Below, in pieces: positions 57,355 through 64,000 of a stretch of DNA of 64,000 bases (its first letter is position 1; each line of letters opens with the position of its first letter). The notes beneath the pieces are model-generated. The model was not told the origin of the DNA. It made no database searches and was given only the letters and a program-made list of their open reading frames with translations. A program made the position numbers and the translations under genes. The stretch spans positions 1 through 64,000 of the forward strand of contig NZ_MTCM01000005.1 of NCBI RefSeq assembly GCF_002000245.1, read 5' to 3'. This DNA is from Sphingobacterium sp. CZ-UAM (GTDB lineage Bacteria > Bacteroidota > Bacteroidia > Sphingobacteriales > Sphingobacteriaceae).

Positions 57355-57966
57355 CCTATTTTCGCTGATTTCAAACAAAACTTTATGTCAAATATTGCAT
57401 TACACGCCAATAAACATCCTTTTCCCGAAACAGAACGATCCGGTATCATCCACATTGGGATTATTTGAAAAATCAAAAAACCAATTATATTCTGAAAAAT
57501 ACAGATGGAAAAGTTCGCAGTCATCTTCTGAAAAAACAGAAAACAATTGAGCTATCGGAGATCCCCCTTTAGGAATTCAATTTTACAGCTGAGCTAAAGC
57601 CGAATAATATAAACATAGTGCTTATCATTCATTAAACATTTGCTGAATTCATCTAGGGAAGGTATAAAACCAATATGATGTCGGCGCTTTCAAATTAAAC
57701 ATGGCACAAATCAAATTGAAAAAATTGAACATCTCATTTGATGACTCCTTTTATTAGCAAGGAACTCCCTTTCTCAAATAAAAAACAGGAAATAGTTATT
57801 TAGTATAAAACGATTCTCCTCTTGAAAACCGAAATGTATTAGCTATAAAACGGAACTGTTCACTTGATACAACCAATTGCTGCCATATTCTTACAGTATT
57901 CCATTTAATTTTTCTGCTTACCGGTCTGGCTATCACTATTCTTTCGGAAAACCGAAGAGATCAAGG
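57355..57966. other. non-coding interval inside the permease array
   Basis: About 600 bp of AT-rich sequence with no convincing ORF; the 78-codon ORF near 57314-57550 starts inside the inverted repeat and has no recognisable features. A 14-nt tRNA-like segment (CAGCTGAGCTAAAG, 57586-57599) is identical to part of tRNA-Thr(TGT) at 15501-15514. Nothing else recognised. Confidence 0.5.
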
Positions 57967-58003
57967 TGTTCACGCATGTACAACGACTGTCCGATTTCGG
58001 ACA
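57967..58003 (+). promoter_or_regulatory. paired 16-bp palindromes ahead of permease 14
   Basis: TGTTCACGCATGTACA (57967-57982) and TGTCCGATTTCGGACA (57988-58003), the latter with perfect half-sites; starts 21 bp apart. The second site ends 53 bp before the -24 element. Confidence 0.8.
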
Positions 58004-58055
58004 GTCCAAACAGCTGAAGCCATCTTAAAAAACTAACAGTCAAACGAATATATAC

Positions 58056-58071
58056 TTGGCTAAGGATTTGT
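58056..58071 (+). promoter_or_regulatory. sigma-54-like promoter of permeases 14-15
   Basis: TTGGCTA-AGGAT-TTGT: close to TTGGCAC-N5-TTGC with one mismatch in the -12. Expected start near 58083, about 70 nt before the permease 14 ATG. Confidence 0.6.
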
Positions 58072-58153
58072 ATTACCGTACGCAAATTAGCAAAAACCAA
58101 AGCCGGCATCCAATCTGTTTGCGGTGATGGAAATAAACCTTATACGAGTGACA

Positions 58154-60559
58154 ATGACGTTTACAAATTTCAAAATTGCCTGGCGAAATATCCAAAAGAA
58201 AAAAATTCAAAACCTGATCAACCTAATCGGATTAACCCTTGGCATTACTTTTTTACTGCTGGTCGGAGCCTATGTCTGGGATGTTCATCAGGTAAACAGC
58301 AAGATCAAAAATATAGATCAGCAATATCTATTGCAGAGCAAGTATAAGAAAGAAGGATTTGGGATCAATTTGACTACGATCGGAGCGCTGCCCAAAGCCC
58401 TGTATGAAGAATATCCAAATTTGGTGGCCAATTATTACCGTATCGACGGATTGACCGGTATTGTAGCAAATGGTGCTACGATTTATGAAGAAGGAATGGC
58501 GCTCGGTGATCCCAGTCTTTTGACCATGTTTGGTTTTGAGCTTTTAGCAGGCAATCCGGAGACCGCGCTCAACAATCCTTTTTCTATAGTGATCACTGAC
58601 CAGGCTGCCCTAAAATATTTTGGAACTATAAATGTGCTGGGAAAAAGCCTACAGATTAAAAATTTCAAAGGAGAAAAACATGATTTTGAAATTACTGCGG
58701 TCATAAAAACTGCCGTACAAAATGCGGTCATGGATCTGACAAAGAACATGCATTCTGACATTTTCCTGCCCATTGCCAACGAAGAATACTTCGGTCGGGC
58801 CGTGGATAACTGGGATAATCCTTACATCGCAGGTTATCTTGAATTGAAAGCTGGGGTGACGACCCAACAACTGAATGCGGCCATTCAAACGCTGGTTCAT
58901 AAAAATACAGATAAAGAATTCGCCATCGCCTACAGTCCTGATTTAAAACCGCTGAAAAGCTATTATCTAGACGATAATCAAGGCGCGGTACGCAAGATGA
59001 TTCAGACGCTAATCTGGATTGCTATTTTTATCCTGGTCATGGCGATCATCAACTTTATCAATTTCAGTATTGCACAGCATATTACACGGCTAAGAGAAAT
59101 CGGTGTACGCAAAATTATGGGATCCTCTAGACTGCAATTGGTAAGGCAATTACTGACAGAATATATCCTTATCGTAGCAATTGCGGCTTTGATCAGTTTG
59201 CCCATCTATTGCATCATACGCCCGCTGTTTGCACATGTACTGATGCGCGAGCTGCCCACTCTAATTAATTTACCGGGCTATTTTTTCGGTTTATTGGGTT
59301 TATTGACCGTAGTAGTCGGTATACTGGCGGGACTATATCCAGCCATTAAACTGTCCAATATCAAGATACTTCCTTCGGTCAAAAATCAGTTCTCGGCATT
59401 GGGTGACAAGCAATTGGTTCGGAAAGTACTCTTGTTCTTCCAGTTCGCTGTTGCACTGCTCCTGTTGGTCTGTACCCTAATTATCTCCAAACAGGTCAAT
59501 TTATTTATAAACAGCAATTTAGGATACAACAAAGAGTATCTATTGACCGTACAGGCACCAAGGGACTGGTCCGAAACTGGTATCCGGAAAATGGAGACCA
59601 TCCGGCATGAACTGCTGCAGGAATCAGCGGTCAAGTCCGTAAGTCTCTCCTATGAGACCCCAGGGTTATTAGGCTCCAATATGCAACCGGCTTTTGGCAA
59701 TAACAACGATACGGACGTACAGGTTCAACAGATTAACAGTGACAGTTATTTTCTGGAAACCTATGAAATCCCGCTATTGGCAGGTACCTTTTTACCCAAA
59801 AATGCGGTGACTGGAGCCACAAATAGACCCGTTGTGATCAACAGGAAAGCCATGGAAGATTTTGGTTTCGGTAACGCCCAAAATGCGATCGGTCAACAGA
59901 TCGCCCTGAACGATCCAAAAGAGAAGATGACCATTGTGGGCGTCACCGAAAACTTTGTTGCAAATTCTCTTCACCGGGCATCTCCGGCTATTGTCTGGAC
60001 AGATATCCACGAAAATTTCCAATACCGATACCTGAGTATCCGTTTAAAACCGGGCCAACTCTCCAGCGCAGTACAGGGACTGGAAAAGAAATGGACCGCA
60101 TTAATGCCTGATGCACCATTTAAATATCAGTTTATGGATGAACGCATCAAAGGTTTATATGAAACGGAACTGCAACTGCATCGGGCGGCACAGATTGCGA
60201 GTGCTGTTTCACTTTTGATCGTTGTATTGGGACTGACCGGCCTGATCTCCCTATCGATTCATCTCCGTAACAAAGAAGTTGGTATCCGTAAAGTACTGGG
60301 CGCGTCATTGGCACATTTGATGGTGCTATTTTCGAAGGAATACTATGGTATATTTCTGTTAGCTATTTTGGTTACAGTCCCATCCAGCTATATGCTGATG
60401 CAACATTGGCTACAGAACTATATCATCCGGATAGAAATCAATGCATTTACGTACCTGTTGCCACTGGGCATACTGTTGAGCATACTTGGCCTACTGGTAG
60501 GCTTCATCGTATTTCGGGCCACCCGGTTTAATCCAGTCGAAAAATTGAGGGACGAATAA
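58154..60559 (+). CDS. MacB/FtsX-type ABC permease 14
   Basis: 801 aa from ATG 58154 (MTFTNFKIAWRNIQKKKIQ), chosen to match the paralogs; an in-frame ATG at 58124 would add ten residues. First motif RLREIGVRKIMGSS (about 311), second RNKEVGIRKVLGAS, tail NPVEKLRDE. Periplasmic domain 2 reads YETPGLLGSNMQPAFGNNND, unlike any other member. First gene of the third permease unit. Confidence 0.94.
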   Translation: MTFTNFKIAWRNIQKKKIQNLINLIGLTLGITFLLLVGAYVWDVHQVNSKIKNIDQQYLLQSKYKKEGFGINLTTIGALPKALYEEYPNLVANYYRIDGLTGIVANGATIYEEGMALGDPSLLTMFGFELLAGNPETALNNPFSIVITDQAALKYFGTINVLGKSLQIKNFKGEKHDFEITAVIKTAVQNAVMDLTKNMHSDIFLPIANEEYFGRAVDNWDNPYIAGYLELKAGVTTQQLNAAIQTLVHKNTDKEFAIAYSPDLKPLKSYYLDDNQGAVRKMIQTLIWIAIFILVMAIINFINFSIAQHITRLREIGVRKIMGSSRLQLVRQLLTEYILIVAIAALISLPIYCIIRPLFAHVLMRELPTLINLPGYFFGLLGLLTVVVGILAGLYPAIKLSNIKILPSVKNQFSALGDKQLVRKVLLFFQFAVALLLLVCTLIISKQVNLFINSNLGYNKEYLLTVQAPRDWSETGIRKMETIRHELLQESAVKSVSLSYETPGLLGSNMQPAFGNNNDTDVQVQQINSDSYFLETYEIPLLAGTFLPKNAVTGATNRPVVINRKAMEDFGFGNAQNAIGQQIALNDPKEKMTIVGVTENFVANSLHRASPAIVWTDIHENFQYRYLSIRLKPGQLSSAVQGLEKKWTALMPDAPFKYQFMDERIKGLYETELQLHRAAQIASAVSLLIVVLGLTGLISLSIHLRNKEVGIRKVLGASLAHLMVLFSKEYYGIFLLAILVTVPSSYMLMQHWLQNYIIRIEINAFTYLLPLGILLSILGLLVGFIVFRATRFNPVEKLRDE

Positions 60560-60586
60560 TGTCAGAAACCAATCCATATAAACAGT

Positions 60587-62983
60587 ATGATAAAGAACCA
60601 TCTTAAAACCGCCTGGCGGACATTGATGCACAATCGTATCTATTCGCTATCAAACCTCATTGGTTTAACCATTGCGTTGCTGGTATTTATGTTAATCAGT
60701 TCGCTTGTCGTTGATGAGCTTTCCTACGACAGACAATGGAGCAACTCCAAAGAGCTCTACCGAATGCGAATAGTGCCTAAAGAAAAACAAAAAAATTTCA
60801 CGAACAGTATTACGGGCGCTCCACAAGGTATATCTGCGGCACTAAAAGCTAATTTTCCAGAAGTACTTGGTTATACTTCAATCAATTCATTTTCGCCAAA
60901 ATTAACAATAAACAAGCGCTCAAAGCAGTTTACCGAAATCAGTACCCTGGAAATTGACAGCGGTTTTTTCAATCTTTTTGACATAAAAATCATCGCAGGC
61001 AATCCGAAACAAGTCATTGCCGGAGCAAAAAATATTACATTGACAGCCTCTGCGGTACAAAAATACTTCGGCGGCAAAGACGTGCTCGGTAGCACCTTCT
61101 ACAATAAACCTCAAGAAGGTGAACCCGAAGCTTATTATGTCAATGCCATTATTGAGGATATGCCCCATAATTCTTCCTTTCAGGCAGAAGCCCTCGTGCT
61201 AATGCCTAAGGTGAATGAATTCAATCCCGAAAAAAGCGGTTCGCTACAAAACCAAATTCTATTGCTCAAAAGCACAACCGATGTTAACAGCTTTTCAACC
61301 AAAATAAACAAGTGGTATAATGCACAAAAACTGGATGATTGGCTGAAAGGACACAATCTTTTTATCGAACCTATCAAAGATATACACTTACTAAGTATTA
61401 CAGGATGGGAGAACCCCATGCAAGATATTTATCTGCTGGCAGGAATAGCGATCTTGATCCTTGTATTGGTCAGTATCAACTACATCAACCTGAGCTTTGC
61501 CCATGCTTTAAAACGCACACAGCAAATCGGTATCCGCAAAGTATTGGGAGCAAGCCGAAAAAATCTGATCCTGCAAATGGGCCTAGAGAGTACCATACTC
61601 TTTGTCGGCTCTTTTCTGATTGCATTTTTTGGTTATGTACTTATCAGTCCTGCATTTGAACATTATTTAGAACATCCATTGACCATGAGCTACCAGCATT
61701 CCTTATTTATGTTTGTTGGACTATTATCCCTTTGGATCGTTCTGGGCTGGCTTTGCAGTTTACCTACAGCTTTGTCACTATCAAAAACACAGCCATCACT
61801 GGAACTTCGGAAGCAGCTTTCTTTCTTTAGACTTCCGCTCAATATGGCATTTACCAAAGTACTGGTAGTTGTCCAGTTTGCCATTGCCATCGTCGTAGCG
61901 ATCTGTATGATGTCCATGCGGGCGCAATTGCATTATTTGTACAACAAAGATCTTGGTTACGAGCCCAAAAATCTCATGGCCATCAATTATACCTCCTGGG
62001 AAGGAAAGGATCAGGCCTTCAAACAGGAGTTACTAAAAAATTCGTACATCTCCTCGGTCAGTCTTACTGGCTGGACTCCCTTTAGTGGAGGTGTGGATTT
62101 TAAAACAGTAAAAGACCCCGACAATCCGAACGAAGAACTCTCGGTTGTATTTGTTTATGCGGATTATGATTACATCAAAACAATGGGCATAAAGCTCCTT
62201 GATGGTCGGCCTTTAAGCGCGGACTATGCGCTGGATAGACCCTTTACGGATTCGGTACAGGCCGGACAGCGGGTCTTTACAAATATGCTCGTCTCCGAAG
62301 GAACCGCCCAGCGGCTGTCTTTAAAACTCAATAAGAGCAATGAGCCTCTCAACAATACACCAGTGGGTGTATTTAAAGAGTTTAACGGAGCAAGTTTAAA
62401 GTTTCCGATCGGTCCTTTTGCGATTAAGGCACAAAAAGAATGGGAAGGCGGCTGCATGCTTATCCGCGTAGAAGAAGGGAAGAAAAAGGAAGCTTTAGCC
62501 TTGGTAAACAGTACCTGGAACAAATTTTTCCCTAACCGGATCGCACAGATCAACTGGCAGGAAGATCAGGTACAGCATCAATATAACAAAGAGAAAAAAC
62601 AGTACCAGCAATTGGCACTTTTTACGGGTTCCAGCATGCTGATTGCAATCTTAGGGATTGTAGCAATTGCCATTTATACACTAGAACGACGGGTGAAAGA
62701 AATTGGTATCCGTAAAGTGCTTGGTGCTTCGGTGAATACGATCACCTATATGATTTCCAGATCCTTTATCATACTTCTGCTGATCGCTATTCTAATAGCT
62801 TTTCCGATAGCATGGTGGTTTACACACAAATGGCTAGAAAACTTCTACTATCATATTGATGTTCCGATCGCGCTATTTGTTTTCACCGGAATGTTTATCG
62901 GTTTGATGACCCTAGCGATTATCGCTGTCCAGATATTCCAGACAGCCCGTATCAATCCCGTCAATAGTTTACGGGATGAATAA
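60587..62983 (+). CDS. MacB/FtsX-type ABC permease 15
   Basis: 798 aa, complete. Start MIKNHLKTAWRTLMHNRIY; first motif RTQQIGIRKVLGAS (about 309), second RVKEIGIRKVLGAS, tail NPVNSLRDE. VVDELSYDRQWSNSKELYRM after TM1 and SLTGWTPFSGG in periplasmic domain 2 ally it with permease 11 (group D), but its first coupling motif is intact. 27 bp after permease 14. Confidence 0.95.
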   Translation: MIKNHLKTAWRTLMHNRIYSLSNLIGLTIALLVFMLISSLVVDELSYDRQWSNSKELYRMRIVPKEKQKNFTNSITGAPQGISAALKANFPEVLGYTSINSFSPKLTINKRSKQFTEISTLEIDSGFFNLFDIKIIAGNPKQVIAGAKNITLTASAVQKYFGGKDVLGSTFYNKPQEGEPEAYYVNAIIEDMPHNSSFQAEALVLMPKVNEFNPEKSGSLQNQILLLKSTTDVNSFSTKINKWYNAQKLDDWLKGHNLFIEPIKDIHLLSITGWENPMQDIYLLAGIAILILVLVSINYINLSFAHALKRTQQIGIRKVLGASRKNLILQMGLESTILFVGSFLIAFFGYVLISPAFEHYLEHPLTMSYQHSLFMFVGLLSLWIVLGWLCSLPTALSLSKTQPSLELRKQLSFFRLPLNMAFTKVLVVVQFAIAIVVAICMMSMRAQLHYLYNKDLGYEPKNLMAINYTSWEGKDQAFKQELLKNSYISSVSLTGWTPFSGGVDFKTVKDPDNPNEELSVVFVYADYDYIKTMGIKLLDGRPLSADYALDRPFTDSVQAGQRVFTNMLVSEGTAQRLSLKLNKSNEPLNNTPVGVFKEFNGASLKFPIGPFAIKAQKEWEGGCMLIRVEEGKKKEALALVNSTWNKFFPNRIAQINWQEDQVQHQYNKEKKQYQQLALFTGSSMLIAILGIVAIAIYTLERRVKEIGIRKVLGASVNTITYMISRSFIILLLIAILIAFPIAWWFTHKWLENFYYHIDVPIALFVFTGMFIGLMTLAIIAVQIFQTARINPVNSLRDE

Positions 62984-63090
62984 GAAAAATAAGCCGTAGG
63001 TGTTATCTTACGCTCGCAAAAAGTACATTTATTATTGACCGATTGGGAATGGAAGTTTATAATTGGTATACCTACGGCTTAGGATCTTTG

Positions 63091-63143
63091 AAGCAATTTT
63101 TAGTTGTTCATCGCGAACAGCTAAAAATTGCTTATTTCTTTTC
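63091..63143 (+). terminator. terminator at the end of the permease array
   Basis: 13-bp stem AAGCAATTTTTAG (63091-63103) / CTAAAAATTGCTT (63121-63133), with a further TGTTC/GAACA stem inside the loop, followed on the plus strand by TATTTCTTTT. It ends the last permease unit and overlaps the stop of the convergent minus-strand gene. Confidence 0.7.
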
Positions 63144-63569
63144 AGTCGATTTTGAATGAGCAGCTAAAACATAGCCGAATCCGTATCCAGTTTGATGACG
63201 AACAATCCTTGCCGCCTCACTACCTTGAAGCAATTCATCTAATACTAGCATCAGATTTTTAGGCTGTATATATTTCTCGAGCTTCTCACAACACAAATTG
63301 TGGATCTCATATGCGATCCTTTCCTCACTAAAATATCCCGTATCAATTTGCTCGTTCAAAAAGATCCTTATTTTTTCAACCTCCTCCCTTGTTGAATTTG
63401 TATAGGGATCAATATCATGTCTAATATCTATTAACTTAAATTCCTTTATTTTTTGATCCTGTTCTACATCCACCTTATACATAGCATAGATAACCCGGTC
63501 AGCTAATTTTGTCATATGCAATTCATAGGTATTTTTTTGTGATGATAGTTCTACGCCCAAAGGCATCAT
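63132..63569 (-). CDS. hypothetical protein (downstream half of an interrupted gene?)
   Basis: 145 aa beginning MMPLGVELSSQKNTYELHMTKLADRVIYAMYKV; no known domain, signal peptide or membrane segment seen. The reading frame extends upstream without a shift, through 13 sense codons, to the TGA that ends the HTH-like ORF at 63609. It may therefore be the C-terminal part of one protein of about 227 aa. It is convergent with the permease array. Confidence 0.5.
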   Translation of the reverse strand: MMPLGVELSSQKNTYELHMTKLADRVIYAMYKVDVEQDQKIKEFKLIDIRHDIDPYTNSTREEVEKIRIFLNEQIDTGYFSEERIAYEIHNLCCEKLEKYIQPKNLMLVLDELLQGSEAARIVRHQTGYGFGYVLAAHSKSTEKK

Positions 63570-63608
63570 CCCATTGATACTATTTAGTTCAAGTACAAGA
63601 TGTATTAG

Positions 63609-63815
63609 TCATAGATCCTCAAGACGACTCGACTTAATTTTGAAGGTTTCTACTTTTTTTATAAAATCCAATGGTTTGCCCATTAGAAAGGAAACTTCCT
63701 CAGGTGACAGGTGCCGCGAAATACGTTGTAGCAGCATGCGATAATAGATTAATATATCTAACTCTTCACATTTTCTCCTATAGATCTTTGTTGTTTGATT
63801 TTTCGCTGTTTTCAT
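63609..63815 (-). CDS. small HTH-like protein (upstream half of an interrupted gene?)
   Basis: 68 aa from ATG 63815 (MKTAKNQTTKIYRRKC); a longer ORF to 63905 adds a hydrophobic stretch that is probably untranslated. LSPEEVSFLMGKPLDFIKKVE resembles the helix-turn-helix of XRE-type regulators from Bacteroidota. It ends in TGA 14 codons before the next ORF in the same frame. It is divergent from the gene at 63952. Confidence 0.5.
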   Translation of the reverse strand: MKTAKNQTTKIYRRKCEELDILIYYRMLLQRISRHLSPEEVSFLMGKPLDFIKKVETFKIKSSRLEDL

Positions 63816-63883
63816 AATTGGCACATTGAAATGATATAGATTTTCAATACAAAAGAACAGAAAATATTTCAAAAACAAAAACA

Positions 63884-63927
63884 TTTGTATAAATAAAAAT
63901 AACATTATCTATATTTATCTATACAAA
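63884..63927. promoter_or_regulatory. inverted repeat in the divergent intergenic region
   Basis: TTTGTATA (63884-63891) and TATACAAA (63920-63927). In addition ATACAAAAG[A/G]ACAG occurs twice in direct orientation (63847-63860 and 63921-63934). Such repeats between divergent regulators suggest operator sites; no protein can be assigned. Confidence 0.4.
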
Positions 63928-63951
63928 AGGACAGATTAATAAAATAATACG

Positions 63952-64000
63952 ATGACAAAACTAGGCGAATTTTTAGCGAAGAAATCTGTGAATAAATCCC
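63952..64000 (+). CDS. probable HTH regulator, 5' end only
   Basis: ATG at 63952 opens a frame to the window edge: MTKLGEFLAKKSVNKS. The start resembles small XRE-type helix-turn-helix proteins, but 16 residues are too few to be sure. Divergent from the HTH-like gene at 63609-63815. Confidence 0.45.
   Translation, partial: MTKLGEFLAKKSVNKS

Noticed and set aside
57314..57550. 78-codon plus-strand ORF beginning MIKPEKTIWRNF
   Set aside because: It starts inside the loop of the inverted repeat and has low-complexity composition and no recognisable domain or RBS; likely chance.
24611..62553. Many 60-145-codon ORFs antisense to or in other frames of the permeases
   Set aside because: They recur at the same places in paralogous permeases because the sense protein is conserved; shadow ORFs.
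23850..62983. CRISPR-like or transposon explanation for the repeated structure of the array
   Set aside because: The repeating unit is a full-length diverged gene; no short direct repeats, transposase or terminal repeats were seen.
63104..63118. TGTTCATCGCGAACA, similar to the palindromic activator site
   Set aside because: It is the loop stem of the terminator, 15 bp instead of 16, unpaired, and not followed by a promoter.

Overview
The window looks like a Bacteroidota chromosome, most likely Sphingobacteriaceae and probably Sphingobacterium. The evidence is the RpoB, RpoC and EF-Tu sequences, repeated promoters of the Bacteroidota form TTG-N18-21-TAnnTTTG, weak Shine-Dalgarno signals and a 16S rRNA 5' end on the minus strand at the left edge. 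The genus is inferred from sequence character, not from a search.

Left third (1-15.7 kb, minus strand): a conserved information-processing block. Transcription order is tRNA-Thr(TGT), tRNA-Tyr, tRNA-Gly, tRNA-Thr(GGT), tuf | tRNA-Trp, secE, nusG | rplK, rplA, rplJ, rplL, rpoB, rpoC. Promoters precede the first tRNA, tRNA-Trp and rplK; terminators follow tuf, nusG and rpoC. An S41 peptidase remnant, with an internal deletion and a frameshift, sits between nusG and rplK. The start of an rRNA operon with two promoters lies beyond rpoC.

Middle (15.8-22.2 kb): a BamA/Omp85-like outer-membrane barrel protein that may have a leaderless mRNA, a degenerate methyltransferase-like protein, and a minus-strand operon tolC - NtrC-type regulator - histidine kinase. 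The kinase has two membrane helices and almost no extracytoplasmic loop.

Right two thirds (22.5-63 kb, plus strand): a membrane-fusion protein, one MacB-type ABC ATPase and fifteen different full-length (about 790-810 aa) MacB/FtsX-type permeases in tandem. Only one ATPase, one fusion protein and one TolC are present for the fifteen permeases. Four intergenic regions each carry a pair of 16-bp palindromes (half-site TGTNC[G/A], pair spacing 21-22 bp), followed 52-55 bp downstream by a sigma-54-like TGGC element. They precede tolC-regulator-kinase, the fusion protein with permeases 1-8, permeases 9-13, and permeases 14-15. The simplest model is one sigma-54 regulon, autoregulated by its own two-component system, that switches on a large exchangeable set of permeases sharing one export core. 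A minus-strand fibronectin-III-like gene and a 0.9 kb non-coding stretch with a 19-bp inverted repeat interrupt the array between permeases 13 and 14.

Right end (63.1-64 kb): a small HTH-like gene and a downstream ORF on the minus strand, in the same frame and separated by one TGA, and divergently the start of a probable HTH regulator.
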